DNA of 9,854 bases, taken from the NCBI GenBank assembly GCA_013823505.1, contig PNMH01000110.1:1-9854 (forward strand). Direction: 5' to 3'. This document shows positions 1 to 9,104 of the stretch, piece by piece. The stretch is from Polaromonas sp. Its GTDB lineage: Bacteria > Pseudomonadota > Gammaproteobacteria > Burkholderiales > Burkholderiaceae. The notes under the pieces were generated by a model. It was not told the origin of the DNA, did not search any database, and worked only from the letters and a program-made list of their open reading frames with translations. The stretch's first letter is position 1. Each line of letters opens with the position of its first letter. The position numbers and the translations under genes were made by a program.

Positions 1-2049
1 GTGGCGCTGGTGATCTTTGTGTTCCTGCGCACGCTGCGCGCGTCGATCATCCCGATCGTGACCATCCCGGTCAGCCTGATCGGCTCGTTCGCGCTGATGG
101 CCCTGTTTGGCTTCTCCATCAACACCCTCACGCTGCTGGCGCTGGTGCTGGCCATCGGCCTGGTGGTGGACGATTCCATCGTGGTGCTGGAGAACATTTA
201 CCGGCACATCGAAGAAGGCATGAAACCGTTCGAGGCTGCGATCAAGGGCGCGCGCGAGATCGGTTTTGCCGTGGTGGCCATGACGCTCACGCTGGCGGCG
301 GTGTACGCACCGCTGGCCTTCACGCCGGGGCGCACCGGGCGCCTGTTTGCCGAATTCGCCCTGGCGCTGGCCGGTGCGGTGGTGGTGTCGGGTTTTGTGG
401 CGCTCACGCTCTCACCCATGATGTGCAGCAAGCTGCTGCGCCACAACGCCAACCCCGGTCGTTTCGACCGCGGCATGGAGCGGGTGCTGGTCGGCATCAC
501 CAACGGCTACGACCGCGTGCTGGCCTTGTCGCTGAAGGCGCGCTGGCTGGTGGTGGGCGTGATGATCGCCAGTGCGCTGGGCAGCTGGCTGCTGCTCAAG
601 AACACGCGCCAGGAGCTCGCGCCGATCGAAGACCGGGGCGTGATCCTCGCTTCGATCAACGGCCCCGACGGCGCCACGCTGGCCTACACGCGCCGCTACG
701 CGGAGACCATCGAACGCATCGGCCAGGAATACCCCGAGTTCAACAATGTGTTCAGCAACGTGGGCAACCCCTCGGTGGCCCAGGGCAGCGTGTTCCTGCG
801 AGCCAAGCCGTGGGAGGAGCGCACGCGCACCACGCAGCAGATCGCCCGCGAGATCGGCCCGCGCATGGCGGCGCTGCCCGGGGTGAGCGCGTTTGCCATC
901 ACGCCACCGTCGCTGGGGCAGGGCTTCCGGGAACGTCCGATCAACTACGTGATCGTGACCTCCGACAGCTACCAGAACCTCTCGGCCACGGTGCGCAAGT
1001 TTCAGGACGCGCTGGCCAAAAACCCCGGGTTCATTCAAGTCGACACCGACCTTCGCCTGAACAAACCCGAGATCCGCATGGATGTGGACCGCGAGCGCGC
1101 CGCCGACATGGGGGTGAGTGTGGACGCGATCGCGCGCACCGTGGAAACCATGCTCGGCGGACGCACCGTGACCCGTTACAAGCGCGATGGTGAGCAGTAC
1201 GACGTGGTGGTGCAGACCGTCTCGGCCAACCGCAGCACGCCCGAGGACATCGACCGGCTCTTCGTGCGCGGACGCGGGGACGCCATGATTCCCCTGGCCT
1301 CGCTGGTCAAGGTCTCCGAAGTGGTGGTGCCGCGCGAGCTCAACCACTTCGGGCAGCGCCGCAGCGCCTCCATCACCGCCAACCTGGCGCCCGACTTCGC
1401 GCTGGGTGATGCGCTGGCGTTCATGGACCAGACGGCGCGCGAAGTCCTGCCGCCGGGCTACACCACCGACCTCAACGGCCAGAGCCGCGAGTTCCGCAAC
1501 TCGTCGGGTTCGTTGGCGGTGGTGTTTGCGCTCTCGCTGTTGTTCATCTACCTGGTGTTGGCGGCGCAGTTCGAGAGCTTCGTCGACCCGCTCATCATCA
1601 TGCTGAGTGTTCCGCTGTCCATGCTGGGTGCGTTGGCCGCGCTCAACTTGACCGGAGGCACGCTCAACGTGTTCAGCCAGATCGGACTGATCACCCTGGT
1701 GGGCCTGATCACCAAGCACGGCATCCTGATCGTGGAGTTTGCCAACCAGCTGCGTGAGCAGGGTGTGGACAAACTCGAAGCGGTGAAGCGCTCGGCTGCG
1801 CTGCGTCTGCGTCCCATCCTCATGACCACCGGCGCCATGGTGTTGGGCGCTCTGCCGCTGGCGCTGGCCAGTGGTGCCGGCGCTGAAAGCCGACAGCAAA
1901 TCGGCTGGGTGATCGTGGGCGGCATGAGCCTGGGTACCTTGCTCACCATCTTCGTGGTGCCGACGATGTACACCTTGCTGTCGCGCACCAAGTCGCACAA
2001 GCCCGCTGCGCCTGTGGATGGGCATGTGGAGGCTGTCCTCGCCAAGTAG
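1..2049 (+). CDS. RND-family efflux pump permease subunit, 5'-truncated by window edge
   Basis: Inner-membrane pump protein of the resistance-nodulation-division (AcrB/HAE1, ACR_tran) family, which uses the proton gradient to push substrates out through a periplasmic adaptor and an outer-membrane channel. The first codon here (GTG) is internal: the opening residues align by eye with AcrB TM2, so about 350 N-terminal residues lie upstream; 682 residues remain of roughly 1,030. Seen directly: the paired TM4 aspartates (GLVVDDSIVVLEN, D57/D58 of the window, AcrB D407/D408 equivalents), a large periplasmic porter loop at about residues 200-500, a hydrophobic C-terminal TM8-TM12 block from about 505, and the TM10 lysine in LITKHGILIVEFAN (K572, AcrB K940 equivalent). 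The proton-relay residues are therefore intact. Stop is TAG at 2047-2049. No adaptor or outer-membrane gene is visible downstream; they are probably upstream. The substrate cannot be told from sequence. Confidence 0.95.
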   Translation: MALVIFVFLRTLRASIIPIVTIPVSLIGSFALMALFGFSINTLTLLALVLAIGLVVDDSIVVLENIYRHIEEGMKPFEAAIKGAREIGFAVVAMTLTLAAVYAPLAFTPGRTGRLFAEFALALAGAVVVSGFVALTLSPMMCSKLLRHNANPGRFDRGMERVLVGITNGYDRVLALSLKARWLVVGVMIASALGSWLLLKNTRQELAPIEDRGVILASINGPDGATLAYTRRYAETIERIGQEYPEFNNVFSNVGNPSVAQGSVFLRAKPWEERTRTTQQIAREIGPRMAALPGVSAFAITPPSLGQGFRERPINYVIVTSDSYQNLSATVRKFQDALAKNPGFIQVDTDLRLNKPEIRMDVDRERAADMGVSVDAIARTVETMLGGRTVTRYKRDGEQYDVVVQTVSANRSTPEDIDRLFVRGRGDAMIPLASLVKVSEVVVPRELNHFGQRRSASITANLAPDFALGDALAFMDQTAREVLPPGYTTDLNGQSREFRNSSGSLAVVFALSLLFIYLVLAAQFESFVDPLIIMLSVPLSMLGALAALNLTGGTLNVFSQIGLITLVGLITKHGILIVEFANQLREQGVDKLEAVKRSAALRLRPILMTTGAMVLGALPLALASGAGAESRQQIGWVIVGGMSLGTLLTIFVVPTMYTLLSRTKSHKPAAPVDGHVEAVLAK

Positions 2050-2097
2050 GGTTGTGTGGGCGTCGCGTTTTGTGCCTGCACCTCGCGGGCTCTCGGA

Positions 2098-2178
2098 CGC
2101 GGTGTGCGCTGCTCCGCGGCTGTCCCCCGGCGGCTGGTTCCGCCTCCTCCTTGATGCCGCTGCGCAGCGCACACCGCG
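2098..2178 (-). repeat. REP/BIME-like structured repeat, copy 1
   Basis: An 81-bp element bounded by a perfect 15-bp inverted repeat (CGCGGTGTGCGCTGC at 2098-2112, its complement at 2164-2178). Inside is a small second hairpin (GGCGG 2129-2133 with CCGCC 2140-2144). The blocks TGTCCCCCGG (2121-2130) and CCTCCTCCTTGAT (2143-2155) recur, inverted, in the element at 2231-2326. It lies in the gap between the convergent RND and moeA genes, the usual place for REP-type elements, and could act as a 3'-end barrier or terminator although no T-run follows it. Short ORFs crossing it look spurious. The rest of the 2050-2348 gap outside the two copies shows no gene or convincing intrinsic terminator. Confidence 0.75.
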
Positions 2179-2230
2179 CCCGTGAGCCGAAGTTGCGTTG
2201 GTTTGCCTGCCGACCGAGTGTCAACGAGAT

Positions 2231-2326
2231 CATCGGCGGCCATGGGGCACGGCGCAGCGAAATCAAGGAGGAGGGGCCAAAGGCCCCGGGGGACATTCGC
2301 GGAGCCGTGCCCCGTGGTCGCCGATG
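2231..2326 (+). repeat. REP/BIME-like structured repeat, copy 2 (inverted)
   Basis: A 96-bp element with 23-bp arms at 2231-2253 and 2304-2326 that pair at 21 of 23 positions. It encloses a perfect internal hairpin GGGGCC-AAA-GGCCCC (2273-2287). The conserved blocks ATCAAGGAGGAGG (2262-2274), CCGGGGGACA (2286-2295) and GCGGAG (2299-2304) match the reverse complement of the first copy, while the arm and internal-stem sequences differ yet stay self-complementary. The ATCAAGG ends of the two copies face each other across about 105 bp, giving a BIME-like inverted pair. It ends 22 bp before the moeA stop codon. The AAGGAGG string resembles a Shine-Dalgarno but no start codon follows at a suitable distance. 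Confidence 0.75.
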
Positions 2327-2348
2327 ACCGGACCAGCCGGAGAAAAAC

Positions 2349-3626
2349 TCAGACCACCCCGGAAAACATCATCACGTCAACGCTGTCGCCAACGGACACG
2401 TTGCCCTGCGAGTGGTGCAAGACGATGAGGCCGTTGGCTTCGACCATGGAGCTCAAGACCCCGGAGCCCTGGTTGCCGGTGATGCGAACCGAGAGTGAAC
2501 CGTCGGCCGCACGGCTCACAATGCCGCGCTGGTACTCGGTGCGCCCTGGCTTCTTGCGCAGCGGCTCCAGGCTCTTCGCCTGCAACAGCACCGGCGCCGT
2601 GGCCGTGCCACCCATGAGCCGCTGCAGGGCCGGGCGCACGAAAGCCAGGAAGGTGACCATGACAGCCACCGGATTGCCCGGCAAGCCGAACAGCACCGAT
2701 GACTTGCCCGCTTCCGAGAGGCGCCCGACCGCCATCGGACGACCTGGTCGCATGGCGATGCGCCAGAACGCCACGTCGCCCAGCTGCTTCATCATCGCCT
2801 TGGTGTGGTCGGCCTCGCCCATGCTCACGCCACCGCTGGTGATGATCGCGTCGGCCTGTGCGGCGGCCGAGCGGAAGGCGGCTTCGAGCAAGGCCGGTTC
2901 GTCGCGCACCACACCCATGTCGACCACGTCCACGCCCATGCGTTTGAGCAGTCCGAAGACGGTGTAACGGTTGCTGTCGAACACCGCGCCTTCGCGGATG
3001 GGTTCACCCAGCGTGAGGATCTCGTCGCCGGTGGAGAAATAGGCCACGCGGATGCGGCGGAACACCGTCACCTTGGGCAGGCCCAGGCTGGCGATGAGAC
3101 CGAGCGCTGCTGGGCCGAGCGTCTGGCCCTGGCGCAGCGCAGGCTGGCCCGCCATCAGGTCCTCGCCCAGCAGGCGGCGGTTGTCGCCCGGCGCCACCAC
3201 GCCGGGCGGGATCTCGACCATGTCGCCATCGACCTTGACGAACTCCAGCGGCACCACGGTGTCCAGTGCGGCCGGCATGATGGCGCCGGTCATGATCTTC
3301 AGGCACTGGTCGGCTTGCAACGTGCCGGCCCAGGCCTTGCCGGCGAAGGCCGTGCCGGCCACGCGCAACTTCAGGGGCTGCCCTGGCCGCAAAAGAGCGC
3401 TGTCGAAAGCGAAACCGTCCATGGCCGAGTTGTCGTGGGGCGGCACGCTGATGGGTGAGACCACGTCCACGGCCAGCACGCGGTCCAGCGCGTCGAACAC
3501 GCCCACTTCTTCGGTCGCGGTCACGGGCTGGACCAGCTGGGCGAGGAATTCGTTGACGCGGTCGGCGCTCAAGGCTTGCGGGTCGTAGCCCTGCAGCTCG
3601 GCCGCGATCTGCTCCATCGTCTTCAT
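2349..3626 (-). CDS. moeA: Molybdopterin molybdenumtransferase MoeA
   Basis: Cytoplasmic enzyme that inserts molybdate into adenylylated molybdopterin, releasing AMP, in molybdenum cofactor synthesis. Length is 425 aa, close to the usual 400-420. Motifs seen: PPHDNSAMDGFA (62-73), TGAIMP (113-118), STGDEI (198-203), DSNRYT (217-222), SGGVSMGEADHTK (264-276), RPGRPMAVG (293-301) and GLPGNPV (314-320). These are the substrate-site strings of the MoeA/gephyrin E-domain, including the conserved Asp residues of TGDE and EAD. The C-terminal beta-domain follows from about 345. Last gene of moaA-mobA-moeA; its start lies 4 bp after the mobA stop, so it is surely co-transcribed. A GGAG about 13 bp before the ATG is a rather distant ribosome site; an alternative start is Met4. 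Downstream is the repeat pair, without a clear intrinsic terminator. Confidence 0.97.
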   Translation of the reverse strand: MKTMEQIAAELQGYDPQALSADRVNEFLAQLVQPVTATEEVGVFDALDRVLAVDVVSPISVPPHDNSAMDGFAFDSALLRPGQPLKLRVAGTAFAGKAWAGTLQADQCLKIMTGAIMPAALDTVVPLEFVKVDGDMVEIPPGVVAPGDNRRLLGEDLMAGQPALRQGQTLGPAALGLIASLGLPKVTVFRRIRVAYFSTGDEILTLGEPIREGAVFDSNRYTVFGLLKRMGVDVVDMGVVRDEPALLEAAFRSAAAQADAIITSGGVSMGEADHTKAMMKQLGDVAFWRIAMRPGRPMAVGRLSEAGKSSVLFGLPGNPVAVMVTFLAFVRPALQRLMGGTATAPVLLQAKSLEPLRKKPGRTEYQRGIVSRAADGSLSVRITGNQGSGVLSSMVEANGLIVLHHSQGNVSVGDSVDVMMFSGVV

Positions 3627-3630
3627 GGCG

Positions 3631-4254
3631 TCAGCTCTTCTCCAGCGCGTGCAGTTCGGCCAGGGTGTTGGTGTTGTGGAAGGCGCGCGGGTCGTCGCCG
3701 GGCTGGTTGAACGGCACGATCACCGTCTGGTGCTGCGCGGTCCACGCGTCGATCTTGCGGCCACCTCCCTGCGTGAAGGCCACCAGGCTTTCCAGCAGAT
3801 CCACCCGCATCAGGCAGAACACCGGCTGTGGGCGCAGCTGTCCGTCTTCTTCAAGCGCGGCGGCCATGGCGATCTCGGTGTCCTCGTCTTCAAACGCCTG
3901 CGCCAGGCGCTGGGCCAGGTCCAGGGGGAACAGTGGCGTGTCGCAAGGCGCCGTGAGCAGGTAGGGCGTTTCGCAACGCTCCAGCCCGGTCATGAAGCCT
4001 GCCAGCGGCCCGGCAAAGTCGCTCAGCGTGTCGGGCCACACCGGGGCGCCAAAGGCCTCGTAGGCAGACAGGTTGCGGTTGGCGTTGAGCATGAGCTCGC
4101 CCACCAGTCCGCCTTCCTGCATCTGCAGGCGCAACACCGTGTGCAGCGCCAGCGGCGTGCCGTTGAAGTTTTGCAGGCCCTTGTCGAGCCCGCCCATGCG
4201 GGAGCCGCGTCCGCCTGCGAGGACCAGGCCCGTGATTTCGTTCGTGTGGATCAT
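3631..4254 (-). CDS. mobA: Molybdenum cofactor guanylyltransferase MobA
   Basis: Transfers GMP from GTP to Mo-molybdopterin, making the guanine dinucleotide cofactor used by DMSO-reductase-family enzymes such as nitrate reductases and formate dehydrogenases. Length 207 aa, normal for the family. The nucleotide-binding start [18 protein letters not shown] (10-27, with the conserved Lys25) is textbook for MobA-type nucleotidyltransferases; NANRN (58-62), DFAGPLAG (79-86) and the metal-binding Asp105 in PCDTP follow, and HNTNTLAEL sits near the C-terminus. The start is 4 bp beyond the moaA stop, preceded by a weak GGCGG ribosome site inside the moaA 3' end, consistent with translational coupling. 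The sequence resembles the GMP-transferring MobA more than the CMP-transferring MocA, but that distinction is by eye. Confidence 0.95.
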   Translation of the reverse strand: MIHTNEITGLVLAGGRGSRMGGLDKGLQNFNGTPLALHTVLRLQMQEGGLVGELMLNANRNLSAYEAFGAPVWPDTLSDFAGPLAGFMTGLERCETPYLLTAPCDTPLFPLDLAQRLAQAFEDEDTEIAMAAALEEDGQLRPQPVFCLMRVDLLESLVAFTQGGGRKIDAWTAQHQTVIVPFNQPGDDPRAFHNTNTLAELHALEKS

Positions 4255-4258
4255 GTGT

Positions 4259-5395
4259 TCAGCCGCCGATGTAGCTCATCTCGACGCGCCTGGTTCCTGT
4301 TGAGGCATCGGGTGGCAGGCTGGCGCGCAGTTCGGAGTACCGGTCGCTGCGCCCCTGCCAGATGGCCGCGATCGCACCGGCCAGTTGTTCGTCGGTGGCA
4401 CCGCCGCGAATCAGCGGGCGCAGGTCGTGGCCCTGGCTGGCGAAAAGGCACAGGTACAGCTGGCCTTCGGTGGACAGCCGGGCGCGATTGCAATCGCTGC
4501 AGAAGGCCTGGGTCACGCTGCTGATCACACCGATTTCGCCCGCACGCTCATCGTGCTTTCCATCTTGGTCGGCATAGCCCCAGCGCTCGGCGGTCTCGCC
4601 CGGCGCGGCCGCTCCGAGTTGAACCAGCGGCAGCTCGCGGTGAATGCGTTGCACCACCTCGGCGCTGGGCAGCACCTCGTCCATGCGCCAGCCGTTGGTG
4701 GCGCCCACATCCATGTATTCGATGAAGCGCAGCACGATGCCGGTGCCCTTGAAGTGGCGCGCCATCGGCAGGATTTCGTGGTCGTTGGTGCCGCGCTTGA
4801 CCACCATGTTGACCTTGATCGGCCCAAGGCCCGCGGCTTGCGCCGCCTCGATGCCTTCGAGCACATCAGCCACCGGGAAGTCCACGTCGTTCATGGCGCG
4901 GAAGATGGTGTCGTCCAGCCCGTCCAGGCTCACCGTCACGCGCTGCAGGCCGGCGGCCTTGAGCGCGGCGGCCTTGCGCTTGAGCAGCGAACCGTTGGTG
5001 GTGAGCGTGATGTCCAGTGGCTGGCCTTCCAGGGTGCGCAGCGCGGCCAGCTGTTCGATGAGGATTTCGAGGTTCTTGCGCAGCAGCGGCTCGCCACCGG
5101 TGAGCCGGATCTTCTGCACGCCGTGGGCGACGAACTGCGTGGCCACGCGGGTGATTTCCTCAAAGGTCAGCAGCGAGGTGTGCGGCAGGTAGGCGTAGTC
5201 CTTGTCGAAGATTTCCTTGGGCATGCAATAGCTGCAGCGGAAATTGCAACGATCGGTCACGCTGATGCGCAGGTCGCGCAGCGGACGGCCCAGCGCATCG
5301 CCCAGAAGACCGGTGGGGACCACCGGAGTGGTGGGAATGCGCGCCACGGTGTTGATGAGGCGCTGATCGATCAGGGGGATGACGCGTTCGGACAT
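4259..5395 (-). CDS. moaA: GTP 3',8-cyclase MoaA (radical SAM)
   Basis: Radical-SAM enzyme that converts GTP to 3',8-cyclo-7,8-dihydro-GTP, the first step of molybdopterin synthesis (continued by MoaC). With ATG at 5395 it is 378 aa. The SAM-binding cluster motif CNFRCSYC gives Cys50, Cys54 and Cys57; [10 protein letters not shown] (98-107) is the GGEP motif; the second 4Fe-4S cluster, which binds GTP, is C299-x2-C302-x13-C316 with the adjacent RARLS arginines. The protein ends in the conserved Gly-Gly tail (EMSYIGG) needed for activity. The open frame extends 17 codons upstream to 5446, but that part looks non-coding (it would overlap the upstream gene's stop), while [11 protein letters not shown] leads straight into family-like sequence. 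No good Shine-Dalgarno is visible; a small palindrome occupies that place. First gene of the moaA-mobA-moeA operon. moaC, moaD, moaE and mogA are not in the window. Confidence 0.97.
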   Translation of the reverse strand: MSERVIPLIDQRLINTVARIPTTPVVPTGLLGDALGRPLRDLRISVTDRCNFRCSYCMPKEIFDKDYAYLPHTSLLTFEEITRVATQFVAHGVQKIRLTGGEPLLRKNLEILIEQLAALRTLEGQPLDITLTTNGSLLKRKAAALKAAGLQRVTVSLDGLDDTIFRAMNDVDFPVADVLEGIEAAQAAGLGPIKVNMVVKRGTNDHEILPMARHFKGTGIVLRFIEYMDVGATNGWRMDEVLPSAEVVQRIHRELPLVQLGAAAPGETAERWGYADQDGKHDERAGEIGVISSVTQAFCSDCNRARLSTEGQLYLCLFASQGHDLRPLIRGGATDEQLAGAIAAIWQGRSDRYSELRASLPPDASTGTRRVEMSYIGG

Positions 5396-5397
5396 CT

Positions 5398-5410
5398 GCC
5401 GATTATCGGC
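5398..5410 (-). promoter_or_regulatory. Palindrome in moaA leader, possible operator or translation-blocking hairpin
   Basis: GCCGAT-T-ATCGGC is an exact inverted repeat with 6-bp arms, placed 3 to 15 bases before the moaA ATG, where a ribosome site should be. As RNA it could fold as GCCGA-UAA-UCGGC. Next to it is ACCCC-AC-GGGGT (5414-5425), and another GGGGT at 5439-5443 touches the stop of the upstream gene. These could form a weak 3' hairpin for that gene, but there is no T-run. Function is inferred from position only; chance is possible in GC-rich DNA. Confidence 0.3.
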
Positions 5411-5442
5411 GACACCCCACGGGGTAGCTCGCCCGCTTGGGG

Positions 5443-6264
5443 TCAACCCGCCCCGACGCGTGTGTACTGGTCCGCGTTGTTGTGGAGCCAGTTGAGCGAG
5501 AGATCACTCGATTGCTGGTTGGGGTGGAAGTCGCGCCGGAAATAGGCGCGCCAGGGCTTGAAACTGCTGCTCAGCAAGCCGTCACGGCCCAGCAGGTGGC
5601 GGCCTGCGCTGCGCCAAGTGGACCATTGCCACAGCGTGCCGTCCTTGTGCAGGTTGTGCACCGTCTGGCGCAGGGCATCGGTGAGGAAAAACACCGTGAC
5701 ACGTCGCATCCACTTCACGCGCCACGCATGGCTGCCACCCAGGGCCTGGTAGAGGTCGAACGCAGTGCACTTGTGCTCGGCTTCTTCGGCGCTGTGCCAG
5801 AGCCAGAGGTTCTTCAGGCGCGGCTCCGTTTGGTTGAACACCTCGGGGTGCGAGAGCATCCATTCGGCGAACAGGGCAGTGAAGTGCTCGTTGGCCGCGG
5901 TGATGGCCAGGTGGTGGCGGGCGTCAGCGCCGGCGAGCACTTTCATGCGCTCCTCGATGCGCGGCCCCCAGGTGTTCACCAGCCCATGTTTTTCAACCTG
6001 GGCATTGAACAGTGCATGAATGCGCCGGTGCGTGGCCTCCTGCCCCACGAAGCCCTGCACCTCGGCTTGCCAGCGCGTTTGCTCGTCGGGCGACAGGTTC
6101 TTGGCGCCGTGGCGCACCGAGTCCAGAAAGAACTGTTCACCCACCGGGAAACTCATCGACAGGGCGTTGAACCACGCGGTGAGGAAGGCGTCGTTCGCGC
6201 ACCAGTGGCGCGCCACGGGTTGTTCCAGGTCGATCAGGAGGCGGCGGACGGTGAGGGTGGTCAT
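5443..6264 (-). CDS. Predicted metal-dependent hydrolase (PF10118/COG3687-like), ferritin-like ligand pattern
   Basis: A 273-aa soluble protein resembling the family named 'predicted metal-dependent hydrolase', whose reaction is not established. Seen directly: Glu43 (FPVGEQFF), E76-A-T-H79 ([10 protein letters not shown]), Glu126 (AANEHFTA) and E161-A-E-H164 ([10 protein letters not shown]). That is the Glu / ExxH / Glu / ExxH spacing of a four-helix diiron carboxylate site, so an oxidase- or oxygenase-like reaction is as plausible as hydrolysis (inference). The frame stays open to 6525, but ATG at 6264 is chosen because family-like sequence starts there and the upstream part would cover the divergent tetR start. 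No strong ribosome site is seen. It is divergent from a TetR-family gene with a palindrome between them, suggesting control by that regulator. moaA follows after 47 bp on the same strand, but a functional link to molybdenum cofactor is not evident. Confidence 0.85.
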   Translation of the reverse strand: MTTLTVRRLLIDLEQPVARHWCANDAFLTAWFNALSMSFPVGEQFFLDSVRHGAKNLSPDEQTRWQAEVQGFVGQEATHRRIHALFNAQVEKHGLVNTWGPRIEERMKVLAGADARHHLAITAANEHFTALFAEWMLSHPEVFNQTEPRLKNLWLWHSAEEAEHKCTAFDLYQALGGSHAWRVKWMRRVTVFFLTDALRQTVHNLHKDGTLWQWSTWRSAGRHLLGRDGLLSSSFKPWRAYFRRDFHPNQQSSDLSLNWLHNNADQYTRVGAG

Positions 6265-6291
6265 GTGGCGGCTTCGGTTGATGTGGCTGGG

Positions 6292-6311
6292 TTGGTACGC
6301 GTTGGTACCAA
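6292..6311. promoter_or_regulatory. Candidate TetR operator palindrome
   Basis: TTGGTAC-N6-GTACCAA: perfect 7-bp arms at 6292-6298 and 6305-6311. The right half is itself inside a 10-bp palindrome TTGGTACCAA (6302-6311), so GTTGGTAC also occurs as a direct repeat 10 bp apart, one helical turn. It lies in the 109-bp gap between the divergent hydrolase and tetR genes, and overlaps the expected transcription start of the promoter candidate on the minus strand. Size and symmetry fit TetR-family operators. Binding by the neighbouring regulator is inference. Confidence 0.55.
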
Positions 6312-6319
6312 GGTCGGTG

Positions 6320-6348
6320 ATGTTGCGCGCCAATGTGAGGTCTGTCAA
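6320..6348 (-). promoter_or_regulatory. Candidate sigma70 promoter for the metal-dependent hydrolase gene
   Basis: On the minus strand a perfect -35 box TTGACA (6348-6343) is followed, after 17 bp, by CAACAT (6325-6320), a poor -10 box matching TATAAT at three of six positions. Transcription would begin near 6313, just at the palindrome 6292-6311, giving a leader of about 50 nt. The exact -35 and ideal spacing favour it; the weak -10 argues for caution. Confidence 0.4.
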
Positions 6349-6373
6349 GGCCGAACCCCTAAGATCGCTGCAC

Positions 6374-7009
6374 ATGAAGCCGAAGAACATCCCCAGCGCC
6401 GATGACGCCTCCAACGAACACCGCGCACGTTTGCTGCAGGCCATGGCACACGTGGCGGCCGCGCAAGGGCTGGCGGCCACCTCCATCGCTGCGGTGGTGG
6501 CCGAAGCCGGGGTGTCCAAGCGCACCTTCTACGAGCACTTTGCCGACAAGGACGCGTGTTTTCTCGAGCTCTACCGAGCCGCCAGCGCCTCGGCCCTGCG
6601 CACGCTGCGCGCGTCGGTTCAGGTCGGGCGTCCGTGGCAAGACCAGGTCGAAGACGCGCTCGGTGCCTACCTCGCGCACCTCTCGGCCGGACCACAACTC
6701 ATCCGCATGCTGTTCGTGGAAATCCACCACCTCGGGCCTGCGGGCGCCACCGTGCGCCGCGAGGTGATGCAGCACCTGGCCGACTACATGCTCGAGACGA
6801 TCAACACCCAAGACGCGGTGCTCACGCCCACGATGGCGGTGGCTGCCGTGGGCGGCATCCACGAACTGGTGCTGCAGGCCATCGAGCGTGGCGAAGCCGC
6901 GCAACTGGAGCGCCTCACGCCGAGTGCCAGCGCAGTGGTTCGCCTGCTCGCGGGTGCCCCGCCTTCGTCTCTCACCAAGAAAAACGGCCCGCCAAAGCGG
7001 GCCGTTTGA
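6374..7009 (+). CDS. TetR/AcrR-family transcriptional regulator
   Basis: A 211-aa one-component regulator. The N-terminal DNA-binding domain is clear: helices from about residue 15, then the helix-turn-helix TSIAAVVAEAGVSKRTFYEHF (36-56) with the family-typical FxDKDxxFLxLY continuation (56-67). The C-terminal ligand-binding domain (about 75-195) is not informative about the effector. ATG at 6374 is chosen because the family's usual short lead before helix 1 follows it; the frame is open much further upstream (to 6020), but that stretch lies over the divergent gene. No obvious Shine-Dalgarno. The probable target is the divergent hydrolase gene and possibly itself, via the palindrome at 6292-6311. 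The final residues (about NGPPKRAV) are encoded by the stem of a transcription terminator, so the tail is probably not conserved. No local sign ties it to the RND gene some 4 kb away. Confidence 0.92.
   Translation: MKPKNIPSADDASNEHRARLLQAMAHVAAAQGLAATSIAAVVAEAGVSKRTFYEHFADKDACFLELYRAASASALRTLRASVQVGRPWQDQVEDALGAYLAHLSAGPQLIRMLFVEIHHLGPAGATVRREVMQHLADYMLETINTQDAVLTPTMAVAAVGGIHELVLQAIERGEAAQLERLTPSASAVVRLLAGAPPSSLTKKNGPPKRAV
6982..7007 (-). terminator. Intrinsic terminator of hppA, embedded in the 3' end of tetR
   Basis: Perfect 11-bp stem AAACGGCCCGC (6982-6992), loop CAAA, GCGGGCCGTTT (6997-7007). On the minus strand the stem is followed by a run of five T's in total (CCGTTTTTC), giving a classic rho-independent terminator 18 bp beyond the hppA stop. 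On the plus strand it has only three T's, so it may also end tetR transcription but less well. The tetR stop codon (7007-7009) overlaps the last base of the stem. Confidence 0.9.
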
Positions 7010-7025
7010 GCCATCAGGGGACGGA

Positions 7026-9089
<2,064 letters not shown>

Positions 9090-9104
9090 TGAATCGCTCC
9101 TCGT

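Noticed and set aside
412..2172. 586-aa open frame on the minus strand opposite the RND gene
   Set aside because: Arg/His/Gln-rich shadow frame over a gene with clear RND motifs; it also runs through the repeat element.
2262..2274. AAGGAGG string as a ribosome binding site
   Set aside because: No ATG, GTG or TTG with a plausible frame follows at the right distance, and the same string recurs in the other repeat copy as part of the element.
2052..2327. Small 91-aa open frame between the RND and moeA genes
   Set aside because: It is the translation of the two structured repeats; the DNA-level inverted repeats explain it better than a protein.
2328..2347. CCGG-N5-CCGG hairpin next to an A/T run near the moeA stop
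   Set aside because: On the moeA strand the T-run comes before the hairpin, not after it, so it is not an intrinsic terminator; the stem is only 4 bp.
2182..2967. 261-aa open frame on the plus strand crossing the repeat and the moeA end
   Set aside because: Mostly antisense to moeA, no domain recognised.
4385..5545. 386-aa open frame on the plus strand opposite moaA
   Set aside because: Shadow of moaA; no recognisable domain and a biased composition.
6337..6365. TAAGAT (6360-6365) as the -10 box of tetR
   Set aside because: No -35 box at a suitable distance, and the start would fall almost on the ATG.
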